Below, one piece after another: positions 34,630-45,891 of a stretch of DNA of 64,000 nt. Origin of the DNA: Kryptolebias marmoratus (Eukaryota; Chordata; Actinopteri; Cyprinodontiformes; Rivulidae); assembly GCF_001649575.2 (NCBI RefSeq), contig NC_051446.1:21521632-21585631 (forward strand). The letters run 5' to 3'. Both the position numbers and the translations under genes were made by a program. Within the stretch, counting starts at the first letter, position 1. Each line of letters opens with the position of its first letter. The notes below the pieces were generated by a model. The model was not told the origin of the DNA. It worked only from the letters and a program-made list of their open reading frames with translations, and did not search any database.

Positions 34630-37600
34630 TTAAGGATCCTCGGCGTCCAGGAACTCCTTCTTGGGCGGTGCGACGCCGCGGTACCAGGAGCAGGAGCCGT
34701 CCGCCCTCTTGACGCAGGCGTAGTGGTTGGCCTGGCGCCCGTGCACCTGCTTCTCGATCATCAGGTCCGTCCACAGACACTCCTCGGGAGCTGAGATCTC
34801 GCAGGGCAGAGAGGGACAGCGGACGATCTGCGGAAACACACAGAACAGCGTCTCTGTACTGTTCAGTCGCTTCCATGAACAGGACCCGAGTTAAATTCCT
34901 TAAAACCGGTCCTAAAATCAAACCCTGTTTATGATTTTGATGACTGTTAATGGCACCGACTGATATTTAAAGTCAAACTTTGCTTAGTTTTCTTTACCCT
35001 GGATCAGAAATGCATTAAGACGCCACTAATCCAAACAGAGAGCTTCTTGTTTGTGGCGTTGAAACACCACTCCAGCATGTTGAATGTTTCTTTTCTGCCC
35101 TAAAGCTTGCATCGTCCCAAGAAGCATTTTGTGACGCCTGCTTGGACTGCGCCCGGCCTCGACTCGTCTCGTCTCGTCTCCCCGCCTCTGTTGTTGGCTT
35201 CCTGTAGCTCTTTCAGGCTACAAATGAATAATTTGTCCATTACTGATTTGTCACGGGTGTTTTTTGGACTTTCACGTTACAGAGGAGTGTCGTGGCTGCT
35301 GCCCAATTAATAAAAAATAAAAAAAAACCTCCCTGACAACTTACCAAAAAAGGCAAAGAGGCTGCAAACAGCACTGAATGCAGGTCCAAACGGCCTCCAT
35401 GTGCAGTGAACACGTAGTCTGAACATAATCTGTCCTGAGCCAAGCTGTGGGACCTCCTACTGAACTGATGTGACCCCACACACACGAGGCAGTTATCGGA
35501 GCGTCTCGGGGAAAAGAAAGAAAGAAAGTCCCTTTCCACAGCCGTCATTGGGAATATTCTGAAGATACAGCCTTTTTTTTTTTGCTTGAAGTTGTAATCA
35601 ACTTTATCAGCAGAGTGGGTTACCAGGATGCAGTGGTTGTTTGTTCTGATCGTTTTAGAGCTGATAGTGCCCACTGTGGTTGCTGTGCTCTATAATGCGC
35701 CGTCTATCACATGACAACAGTCTGAGCGGCGTTATGTCCCATCATGACCACCTAATTAAACACAGCACTGATGTTATGTTCAAGGTAAGGCTGTGTAAAA
35801 CATTAGCAAACTGTGGTGGAACGTTACAAGTTCAAATATTCAGTTTTTGCTCTGATATTGAGCTCTGCAAAGTCACTAATTGTTGTTTTATTTATCCTAT
35901 ATTGTGTCTGTTGGGTAATTAAGCTCATCAAGTGATAACACAAATGGCTCAGAACCATGATGGTTTCATTAGGCTTGTTGTTTGTTCAGCAGGAAGTAAA
36001 TATCTGCCGTTTCGTTCCACTGGAGGGACGAATCGAACCCACGTGGACGGACCCCCTGCAGCCTTACCTTGCAGTCGCAGCCCATTTGGTAGCGCTGGCT
36101 GAGGCTCTTCTTCTGGGTGGTGCTCAAAGAGTCCCAGAGCATGATGTAATCGCACAGGGTCACGTGCATGCGTCCGCCTGCCTCGGCCTTGCCTGGAAGA
36201 GAACGGGTGGTGAGCGTGGCGCTTCGAAGCAAAACAGGTTCTGGGACGAACAACAAGATCAGGATGTACCGACGAGCGGCAAACGTTCCCGCTGGATAAA
36301 CTGATAGGAGATTCGTTGGAAAACACGATAAAATCTTATTTTCCAGACTGATGCCTGCTGGCATCTCCACAGACATGTTCCCGTAAAGAGTTTGAGTCAA
36401 AACAAGATGATCTTTCAAGCAGTTTAAAGAGTTGCTGAGCTTTCCGTCTGCAGGCGGGTCTGACTCACATCTCACTGCAACTTTCCCAACTTTTGACCCA
36501 TCAACCTAGAAGGGAACCAAATAATTTACCAAAGATGCACTCCTCAGCAGAAAGTTAACTTTCTTTGCCGCTGCTCGCGTCTGCGAGAGGAACCGCTGGC
36601 TTCAGCAGTTCCTCCTTACAACTCTATGTAATTAGTGGGGGGGGTGAGTGATTGTGGGTGCATCTCTGTCTGTGATGATGGAGAAACCAGAGCACGGATG
36701 ACCTCATGTTTCTCCGTCTCCGCTGCTTGCTGTGCTTTAATTCACAACAGCAGCCTCGTTTCATTTCAGCAGCAAACATCACAGAAACGAGTCAAAGCCG
36801 TAAAAACTGCTGCTTAAAAATAAGTAAAGAGTTTAATTTCACTCTGCTCTGAAAGTCTCGTCCTGTACTGAGATTTAGCTTCAGTTCAGTCAGTTTGCAA
36901 GTTTAATATATTAACTACTACTTAATATTTAGCTAATAAGTTGAAATAAGCAAGCTAAAATGCTAAAAACAGCAGATAATATTTGCGAAACAAACGGTAA
37001 AACTAGAATAAGCAAAACAGATGATAAAATAAGCAAAATAGTAGTTAAAAATAAACAAGATAGTTGATAATATTTGCAAAACAGTAGCTCAAAGTAGCAA
37101 AACAATGCTAATATTATGAAAACTGAAGCTAAAAGTGGAAAACAGATACTAAAACTATCAAAACATGTGCTAATGTTAGCATACCATTTGCTAATGTTAA
37201 AAGAACTGTAGCTCAAAGTAGCAAAAGAGATGCTAAAATTAGCCGAAACAGTAGCTAAAAGTAGCAAAGCCAAAGCTAATGTAATCAGAACTGAAGCTAA
37301 AAGTAGAAAAGCACACGATAAAGCTTGAACTAGCAAAACAAATGCTTTAATTGGCAAAACTAATGCTAAAATGAACAAAACCAGTATTTATATGAGCAAA
37401 AGCACAAAGCTAAAGCCTAAATTTGCAAAACAGATATTTAAATTAGCTAAACAGATGCTAAGCTATGAAAATAGGAGCTAAATTGACCAAAACAAACCTT
37501 TATTTTTGTAGCTAAAACAGATGCAAAAATTAGCAAAACTCTTCAAAATGTTAAAAGTAGCCTGACAAGACAAAAACAGCCATAAGAACAACGTTTCTAT

Positions 37601-39690
37601 AAGAACTGAAAAGATTTCAGTGTGTTTCTATGGAAGGTTTTATTTTAATTACCAGTAAATATTTGGAAAAATATTAAAGTTTCAAAAATCAAAAGCCATA
37701 GCACACCATTCCTGATCAAGATGAACGATTTTGATGAAGGAATGGCTGAAATGGCACAAAGTACGTGGAAGAATTTTGATTAAAACACTAACAAACAGAA
37801 GAAATTATAAAGAGGAAAGTCTGTGATAAGACTTAAGGAAAATGGGGCTAAGTCTGATTCTGTGCAGCTGATTTTTCCCTGAAGTGAACCTTTTTACGTG
37901 CCGTTTAAATAATAATCATTACAGCTGCTCCGAGTTTTCAAACCGTGAAGGGAGACAGAGCTGTGTGGACGTGAAGCGAGACATGAGACGTCCCTGGGAC
38001 TCAAACTGTCCCACGACGGACCAGATCCCAGCAGTCTCCACAGGGTTTAGTCAGCGGTGTGTCATTACCCAGAATAACATCAACAGACACTTCCCCAACG
38101 CGCCCTCTCATCTTCGTCTGCCTGGTTTCATCCAAACTTTATTGTCTCTTCATAAGCAATTTAGGAATACAGGAATTTTTAATAATTCTGCGTTGTTTTT
38201 TCCAAACTTAATCACCTTTTTTTTTTAAACAAATAGTTGACATAGATCTAAATTTTTCTATTTTCTTTTGCCTTTAATTGTTTCTTTTTCCTGACTTGCT
38301 GTTACTTCTTTGCATGGTGTACAGCAGGTCTAAAATAAGGAACCAGGAACGTGTCTCACAAACCTGAAATCAGGTACTCTTTCTTGCCGGTGGCATCCAG
38401 GGTGACGCCACAGACAGCCGACACCGGAGCAGTGAAAACCGCCTCGATGTCCTGGTTTGGACCTTTGAACATCTGAAACGTAAACAAACGGTAAGAAGGT
38501 AAAACAGGGGGCGACCTTTATTTGAATAAAACACTTTTTTTTGTTGGACTCTGGAGGAGATTTATACCTTGATTTGTTTGACGTCATACTGGATCCTCTT
38601 GATGGGGTTCCCGTAGATGTCATTCCCAGAATCCACCTCTCTCTCTCCCACCACCTTCGCACGAATCACTGGCAGGAAAACACAGAAACGTGGTTTAGAT
38701 TACATTTTCACTCGGTCTTCCTTAAATCCTGATATCTAGTTAGGAAGAATTAGTTTATTTTCAGCTTATTTTAGCGCCAGGGATACATTCAGCAGCGCAA
38801 ACCCTCTCTTACACACCTAAAATCTACACTCGGCGTGCAGAAACTGATCATATCTCTGAAGCAATAATTCATCCTGCCTGAGTGTCACCGACCACAACCT
38901 GCCCCCGTCTCTAATTATAAACTAACACATCCTCCAGTAAATCATCACCTAAACCTCTGATCCTCATCTCGGGCTAATAACAGAGCGCAAACTAACGCCC
39001 TGGAGCCCGAAACCACAAAGAAACGAGTTTCAGCATCAGCTGCAGCCTGAAGGGCCCAACGTGAATGTGTGAATTGAGTCGAAGCTTCAAAACACAATTC
39101 AAAGATTGAAAATATGCCTTGAAACAGGAAACTTAGAGAATGACTTGGTCAGGGGGTTTCTCAGTGTGTGTGTGTGTGTGTGTGTGTTTTAACGGCCTGA
39201 CTGACTTCAATTTTCAGCTATGCTTAGGGCATTTATTCAGGATGGAAAATATGAGCAATAAGAGAGGAAGGGGAAAAAAAAAAAAAAAACGCATAAAATA
39301 AGCAGGAATAGAGAACACACACACACACACACACACACTGGTGTTCTCACCCCCCTTGGGTTAAGTTTATGACTTGGAGCAAACACAAATATGGGGGTTC
39401 ATGCCTCCCGGAGTTGTTAACGTCTCTGGTTCTCCTGTTCCTTTTGGTTTTCCTGCACACATCTGAATTAACTTGCGGTCTATAAAAAGATGGACAGCCC
39501 GAAACAAATAAATTAACAGAAGGCCCGCCGCTCCTCGGACGACTGCGTATCGCTGCTACCACGTCAAATTATGGTCATTTCTGTGCTGCCTAATGTTGAT
39601 CCGCTGTGGGAACCATCTTGAATCAGGGTTGACTCCAAACGTTAAACAGTTGTAGGTCTACATCCAACGACAACGTCATCGGTAGCAGAC

Positions 39691-39725
<35 letters not shown>

Positions 39726-42700
39726 GTAAAAGTCGTGCATGAGAACCATGTCTTAAATGGTAATTTTGACTGGATGCCTTCAGAACAGAAGGCTATGAAA
39801 GGATGAATAAGAAACTTGTTGACTTTGAGAGGAACACGTAGCATTTAATCAGCTTGGAAAAAGCTTGGGTGGCGCAGTGAAGCGGCGGTTGGAGCTGTCG
39901 CCGCCCAGCGAGAATGTAGCAGGCTCGATTCCCCGCCTTTCTGGGCGGAGTTTACATGTTCCTCCCCGTGTGTAGAGTGTAAAACTGCCCCCAACTGTGA
40001 GTCAGAGCGTGAATGGTTGTCTCGTTTGTCTCTGTGTGTCCCTGTGGTGGACTTGCGACCTGTCCAGGGTGTCCCCTACCTCTCAAACAGTGACGGGTGG
40101 AGATAGGGGACCAGCTCCCCGCGACCCGGAAAGGAGAAGTGGGTAAAGAAAATGGATGGATGAAAGGAAAAAAAAAAAAACCTACTTACTGCTTCCCTTA
40201 AATGAGGTTTCTTGCAGGAACTTTAGATGCAGCCAGAGTACACACACACACACGCAGCAGTATACCTGGCTGGCACTCTCTGCTGCATTCCTCACGGTTT
40301 TTTTCTGCTCTCATTTCCTGACCTCATTCTGAGCCACAAGCTAATGAGCGAAAAAGGCAAAAAAAAAAGAAAAAACCTGCAGCAGGATGCAGCGCTGGGA
40401 GATAATTACCCTGTTATTCACAAGAGACTGCCACTGTGGGAGCTTATCTGTCTACCTTTGTGCGGCAGATGTGTTTACTTCACGGCTTCGCCAGCCTGAT
40501 CGTCCTGTGCAGCCAAAACACCGGGCTGCGGAGGCGGCAGACTACACAAGGTGATGCTAAAACAACAATATGGCCCCTGGGGGCGGCGGGGAGCAGGTTC
40601 ATTATTATCAGCCGCAGTCAATCAGCAGATATGACCGTCGTCCATCTTTATTTCTGCTCCTCACACCTGGAGGCAGTAAAAATCCAAAGTCCAGATCTGG
40701 AGCCAGTCTTTGGTTTGTCCCATTCTGGTTGCCTGCAGCAACGTGGTGGACGGCGAGAGGATTTAAAAGCAATGTTTAAAAAAATGGACATATAGTTGAA
40801 TCCATTATCCTGCATTTCTGACCAACTCATGCACACCGGACGTAAAGCTCGTCTGTAAATAAAAGCTTCTCCTGGTCGTCTCCTCTGCCAACAGCAGGGT
40901 GATTCCTGCTGTCCCGCCCGGATCACCAGCCGGGCGGTGGGGGAAGTTCCCCTCGGTGGGATTTGTTTAAAAAGAGCATGTTTGTCTCCATGAGTTATTG
41001 TCGGGTGGCTGAAAGACGCAGCGGGACTCTTAGGACTTGTGGTCTGACCTGGAGCTTCGCTTTAGAGGAAAAACAGAAGATGACACACACACACACAGCA
41101 GAAGGAGACTCTGCGCTACCAAAACAGATCTCAACTCTCAGACTTTTTTTTCTCTTTTTGAGCCAGCTTCTTAACTGTCTTTAACCTCAGTTCTGTCCTC
41201 ACGTCTTCACCTCATCAGCGATTCATCTTCTGACCTTCATTACCTCAAGACCCCTCCTCTTCACCACCCTGAGAGCCACATCTCTAATCTGGCCAACGAC
41301 TGAGCCAACGCCGCCAAGGACACGGCTCAAATCAGCTGTTCGGCGGCATCCAGCGTCATCGTGAGCGTTCCCTGACTCACGAGCCCCTCAGAAAAGTACA
41401 GAAGTGCAGCTAATCACCTGTCCCTGCCGCCGCCAGCTTGGCGAGAGGCCGAGTCACACCTGAAAACGGAGCGCTCGTTCTGCAACACGAGGCTACAGAG
41501 GCGCTCACGCTCAGAGTACGCTTCGTGAATAAGTCTCAGCTTCAGCCACACCAACAAATTTCAGCACAGAATCTGCCAAACTGACTGAATTATTCCCATT
41601 TTTTTTTTTAAATTTCTAACCTCAGCTGGTTGTGGCAGGTACAGGTATGTCCGGGGATCGTTTCCTGAATGTTTCAACAAAATCCAGCTGGTGGCTCATG
41701 AGATATTTTGCTAACAGAGTCCAAATACTTAACGTCAAATTTTAAACAAAGACCTTGCTCGTTCTGTAAGCCCTCAAAAAAAGGATTATGGGTCAGCTTC
41801 AGCTACTACCTCACCGAATTTCAGGTCGACATTTGTAAAGCTGGCTGGGTTGTAGCCATTTTTGTGTTTTCTACGGTCGGCTGGTTGTGACGGCCATCTT
41901 GAATGGGGTCGGCTTCGAAAGTAAATCAGCCGTGGAGGCAAATCCAACGATTACTTCCTGAAAGTCTCATTAAAACTCGCCCAGTGGTTCATAAGATTTG
42001 TTTGAAGCAAACATACGAGCACACACAGACAGGAGCAGAAACATGATCGCCTTTCGGCGGCGGGCGATAAAGATGGCGCCGTGGCCTTCAGCGATTCCAC
42101 TCCTGAGGACACTGTGCGTCCCGTTTGAGCTGACAGCTTTTATGGCTGAAACGCTGCGTGGACTGACAGCCAGATGTCCTCTGCAGCCACTGAGTGTGTG
42201 TGTGTGTGTGAGTGTGTGGGTGTGTGTGTGTGTTGCACGGGAGCAAAGTTGGGAAAACCCCAGAAACATTCCTGCAATTCCTCAACACCACCGCCCCGTG
42301 CAGAAGGAAACCGTTCACGAATGGATTTGATTTTTATTTTAAAAACAATTTTGTGGTTTGATGGATTCTGTGGCTGAGATTCTCTCTATCCGTTCTGTTT
42401 TCTGCTGCCACGTCGGCCTGAAAAAAAAAAAAAAAATTAGAAACTAACGAGTGACGGCCACAGATGTTCTCCTGTGGTTCTTTCTGATGTTCCCGTTAAA
42501 ACTGGAGGAACGCTGAAACGTGTCAAAGCTAAAAGAACAGCAACTCCTACAAGCTAACAGATACAAAATGCTAACTAAAAGCCACAAGAATCCAAACACT
42601 AAAAACTAAAACTGCCAAAAGCCTAGCTAAAAGAAGCAAAACATCAGTTAAAAGCTAAAAGGTTATATAGAGAAAGGCTACTAGAACACTAGCTTAAAGC

Positions 42701-44124
42701 TAAAAGGAGCAATACGAGTGAAAAGTAGATAGACATAGCTAGATGAGCTAAATGATAAATGTGTACAAGGCTAGCTAAAAACCAAATGTAGCATTACACT
42801 GGCTTAGAGCTAAAAGGAGCGAAATACAAGCTAAAAGTAGTAATAGTTCTGCTAAAAGCTAAATGTAGTACAAGCCAAAACTAGCAAAATGCTTGCTAAA
42901 TCTAAAAATGCCAAAATACTAGTTAAAAAAAAGCAAAAAAGAAGTTAAAAGCTAAAAATGTAGCTAAAATGTTATGAAGTGAAAGGCTAGCTAAAAGCCA
43001 AACGCAGCAGAACACTGGCTTAACGTTAAAAGTAGCAAAAGACTAGCTAAAAGCAGCAAATGGAAGGCTAAAAGTTGTAGACCACTAGCTAAAAGCTACA
43101 CGGAGCAAATTACTGGCTAAAAGCTAGGGAGGCAAAACACTAGCAAAACATAGCAAAAGATTAGCTAAAAAGTAGCTAATCATTTGCATTGTGGAAGGCT
43201 AGCCAAAAGTCAAAAGTAGCAGAATGCTAGGTAAAAGATAAATGGAGCTAAATGCTAGCTAAAAACTAAAAATGGCCAAAATAGTAGCGAAAAGTAGCAA
43301 ACATTTAGCTAAAAAGCTCATTAAAAGTAGCAAAACATGAGTTCAAAGCTAAAAGTAACAAAAGATTAGCTAAAAAGGTACTGTTGCGAAAGGCTGGCTA
43401 AAAGTAACAGAACAGTAGCTACAATTAGCATAGGAAGCTAAAACGGAGCCAGTTTTCTTCTGAAAGAACTGATGAGCTTTTAAATTATTTCTAAATAGTT
43501 TTAAAAAAGTATAAAAGTTACACAAGCCAAAATTCTCAGCAGCCATCTCCTGAATGAGCTGAAGGTTTTGACAGATAAATGGCTAAAAATAAAAAAACCT
43601 AAAGTCTGTAGAAGTAGTTTGGAAAAATATAACAAATAAAAAAATAAATAGTGTGAATGCTGATTCAGCGTTTATTTTTATAGTGAGAAAATAAGCTTGT
43701 TTGTTCATTAATGAGGCGGTTTTTGTTTCCCTGTTTTCCAAAACGCCCATTTTTTATTAGTTTAGACTGGAAAAATAATAGATTATTAATGATGTGAGAG
43801 GAGGAGGAGGAGGAGGCAGCTGACCGAGCATGGCCTCGGTCCTCCGGGAGGAACCCCCTCTGGGAGCCCCTCAACCCGCTGCCGAGGAGGTCTGAGCGGC
43901 CGCGGCAGCTCCGGGAGCCCGGTGGGTGCGCCACGGGCCGGGTAAACAACAACAACAACAACAACAACAACAGCCCCCCCGGTAATGTACTCACCTACAT
44001 CCGCGTTGCAGAACGCCTGTTGCGGATGAACCGGAGCGCAGCTGCACGCCTCCGCGAGCTCCTCCGCGCGCCACAGGAGCAGCAGCGCGAGCGCACAAAG
44101 GATGCCGCGAGCTGAAAACGGCAT
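34630..44124 (-). CDS. timp2: TIMP2, tissue inhibitor of metalloproteinases 2
   Basis: Secreted inhibitor that binds matrix metalloproteinases 1:1; the mature N-terminal Cys1 chelates the catalytic zinc. Coding exons in transcript order: 43995-44124, 38568-38668, 38364-38472, 36068-36192, 34630-34827. All joins are in phase and give 220 codons, the usual TIMP2 length. Signal peptide residues 1-26 (hydrophobic core ALALLLL), then the mature start [13 protein letters not shown]. Twelve cysteines sit in the TIMP spacing (mature 1, 3, 13, then in [31 protein letters not shown] and GSCSW), for six disulfides. Netrin-like N domain about 1-127, C domain from [22 protein letters not shown] and [18 protein letters not shown] are TIMP2 signatures, including the acidic tail. 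Intron 1 is 5.3 kb and holds two repeat arrays. SFXN2 lies upstream in tandem. The teleost a/b paralogue was not determined. Confidence 0.97.
36930..37560. repeat. AGCTAAAA minisatellite array (TIMP2 intron 3)
   Basis: Some 25 irregular units of the form GCTAAAAGTAGCAAAACAGAT. The reverse strand gives a 149-codon leucine-rich open frame that is a by-product of the repeat. Confidence 0.8.
39164..39187. repeat. (GT)n microsatellite
   Basis: Twelve GT units in TIMP2 intron 1. A (CA)n tract at 39315-39338 lies 130 bases away in the opposite sense, so the two could pair in the transcript. Confidence 0.85.
39555..39665 (+). repeat. Dispersed CCATCTTGAAT-type repeat, partial copy
   Basis: GCTACCACGTCAAATTATGG near 39554 and GGAACCATCTTGAATCAGG near 39608, in TIMP2 intron 1. 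Confidence 0.7.
39690..39725. repeat. (AAT)12 microsatellite
   Basis: Perfect AAT run inserted in the tail of a dispersed repeat copy. Confidence 0.9.
39865..40165 (+). mobile_element. tRNA-derived SINE
   Basis: The head carries RNA polymerase III boxes: A box TGGCGCAGTGAAGCGG from 39870 (fits TRGYNNAGY) and B box GGCTCGATTCC at 39921-39931 (one mismatch to GGTTCGANTCC), 51 bases apart. The body ends GGGGACCAGCTCCCCGCGAC, GGTAAAGAAAATGGATGGAT, the tail shared by several teleost SINE and LINE families, then an A-rich run. The element is about 300 bases, in TIMP2 intron 1. Confidence 0.8.
41530..42000 (+). repeat. Dispersed CCATCTTGAAT-type repeat, tandem pair in TIMP2 intron 1
   Basis: The first copy (41530-41720) ends GCTCATGAGATATTTTGCTA near 41694. 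The second (41797-42000) has GTGACGGCCATCTTGAATGG near 41887. Confidence 0.8.
42189..42231. repeat. Imperfect (GT)n microsatellite
   Basis: GT tract interrupted by single bases, in TIMP2 intron 1. Confidence 0.85.
42530..43450. repeat. AGCTAAAA minisatellite array (TIMP2 intron 1)
   Basis: About 900 bases of degenerate units of the GCTAAAAGTAGCAAAA type, the longest of four arrays in the window. Confidence 0.85.
43944..43972. repeat. (AAC)n microsatellite beside TIMP2 exon 1
   Basis: About nine AAC units ending 22 bases inside intron 1. The transcript therefore carries a GUU repeat just after the 5' splice site. Confidence 0.85.
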
Positions 44125-44530
44125 TTTGGATGAAGCCAGCAGGAGCAGCGAACGACTCTCAGCCCCTCCGTGTGTGTACCGTCCGTGCCTCGCAGCTGCG
44201 TCACAGAGAGTGGGTCCAGCTGCAGCGTCCCTCCCCTCCGCCTTTTCTTCTCCGCTTCGGCCTACGGGACGTCAACAACAGCCGGGGACCGTCTGGCCGC
44301 TCTGCCCCGCTGCGACGGTGAGGAGACGCGGGTGTGTGTGTGCGTTTTCTGAGAGCAGCTCCGCCAACCCGTCAGGAATGTCTGCCTGTCCAGAGTGTTT
44401 TGATTTCTGGGATCAGGGGAGGTTTTTATGAAGCTGTCCGAGCGGCTCCTCCCCGCGGTGGTCACAGAGTTGCCAGCAGAGGGCGCTGTTCCCCCAGAGG
44501 AGCCGCCGGAGCTCCGCCGCCTCATCCGGA
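44125..44530 (-). promoter_or_regulatory. TIMP2 5' UTR and CpG-rich promoter region
   Basis: The 400 bases upstream of the TIMP2 start codon are much richer in C, G and CpG than their surroundings, and a bZIP-like TGCGTCAC lies at 44197-44204. No TATA box is obvious. The transcription start was not located. Confidence 0.45.
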
Positions 44531-44639
44531 GGCCGGAAAGTCCGAGAAAAAAACTACAAAAATGTCGTTTTCTCAGGAAAATACTGAGCTGAGATCAGCT
44601 GAAGGTTTCAGCTGTTAAAGCTGATAATATAGAACAGTA

Positions 44640-45060
44640 GCTAAAAGAAGCAAAACACTAGCTGAGAGCTAGGAGCTAAATGCTAGCTAAAATATACAAA
44701 GCTAGTTAGAAATACAAAGTAGCTACATGCTAGGTAAAAGCTAAAAGTATCAAAAGTCTACCTAAAATATTAAAGTAGCGATATGGTAGCTAAAGGTATC
44801 AAAAGGCTAGCTAAAAGTAGCCAAATGGCAGCTAAAAGCAGCCAAATGGTAGGGAAAAGTAACCAAATGGTAGCTAAAAGTATCAAAAGGCTAGCTAAAA
44901 GTAACAGAATAGTAGGTAAAAGTAGCCAAATGGTAGCTAAAAGTAGCCAAATGGTAGCTAAAAGTATCAAAAGGCTAGCTTAAAGTAGCCAAATGGTAGC
45001 TAAAAGTATCAAAATGCTAGCTAAAAGTAACAGAATAGTAGCTAAAAGTAGCCAAATGGT
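44640..45060. repeat. 21-bp AGCTAAAAGTAGCCAAATGG minisatellite upstream of TIMP2
   Basis: The most regular of the four arrays: units of 21 bases (a multiple of three), so both strands stay open and give spurious peptides (ATIWLLL on the minus strand, MVAKSSQ on the plus strand). It lies between the TIMP2 promoter and the SFXN2 3' end. Confidence 0.85.
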
Positions 45061-45204
45061 ATCTGAAACTATAAAAGGAACTAAAAAGATTTCAGTGTAT
45101 TTCTGTGGTGAAAATGTTTGTAACTGAAGTAAAATATTTAAAAAAATAAATCTTTTAACAGATTTTAGTTTTAAAATTTGCAACTGACCGTTTAGAGTCA
45201 ACTC

Positions 45205-45260
45205 CATCTCTTGTTAGCAAAATATCTCGTGAAGCACTGGACAGATTTTAATAAAACACA
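45205..45260 (-). repeat. Dispersed CCATCTTGAAT-type repeat, end fragment
   Basis: Only the terminal GTTAGCAAAATATCTCGTGA block and a few following bases remain. Confidence 0.65.
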
Positions 45261-45337
45261 GAAAACACAGACACACGACATTGCTCACTTTGTTTAACGT
45301 TTAAAACAGGAATGACTCCGTTTTAAAACTCTGTGGC

Positions 45338-45343
45338 TTTATT
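45338..45343 (-). terminator. SFXN2 candidate polyadenylation signal
   Basis: Minus-strand AATAAA (context gctggaataaagcc) about 550 bases after the SFXN2 stop. Confidence 0.45.
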
Positions 45344-45891
45344 CCAGCTTCAGCTGAGTTCTGAGTTTACACAGCGAATGGATCAAACCGGGCAGAAGAG
45401 GGCAGCAGCCTCTGCCTCAGAGAGCGATTTACCCTCGACTCCTCCTGTCCAGAGAGGTGTCTGAAGGACTCACGGCGGAGCAGTTATTGGTTTAGGAAAC
45501 AAAAAGCAAAGAACCAAAGTACAGCAGCGTTGCTCCTGCAGCTTTAAGAAAAGGCACAGACTGAGAGGAGGCTTGATTTCCAGCAGAGAGCAGAGGAAAG
45601 CAGCTACAGGCGAGAAAATAAAAAAAACAACTGGACAGAGACGTTGTCCAGAAAGCTAACACAGTGTTCCTGAGACGAGATGTTTGGTTTCAGAAGAGAG
45701 AGAGAGATCCTTAAGTCTGGAAAAGATCAAGATAAAAAGGCCCAAAGCATGCTTAAAAAAAAAAAAAAAACACACCAGCACTGATCTTGATTCTGAAATG
45801 AATTTGTGATCAATAATTAAAAATGACATCATTCTTGAAGTAGATTTGTTTGTTTGCGTCTTTCGGGAAACGCTGCGCTGTCCGTTCGGAC

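Noticed and set aside
35240..35674. 144-codon minus-strand open frame
   Set aside because: It lies in TIMP2 intron 4 and has no recognisable domain or splice-site support.
35969..36475. 168-codon minus-strand open frame
   Set aside because: It is TIMP2 exon 4 read through into both introns; only 36068-36192 is coding.
36929..37378. 149-codon leucine-rich minus-strand open frame resembling a membrane protein
   Set aside because: It lies wholly in the AGCTAAAA minisatellite in TIMP2 intron 3; the hydrophobicity comes from the reverse complement of the repeat unit.
39865..39945. Possible functional tRNA gene
   Set aside because: A and B boxes are present, but no cloverleaf can be closed and the sequence continues into a SINE body and tail.
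44770..45207. Repetitive ATIWLLL and MVAKSSQ open frames on opposite strands
   Set aside because: By-products of a 21-base minisatellite whose period is a multiple of three; no start context or conservation signal.
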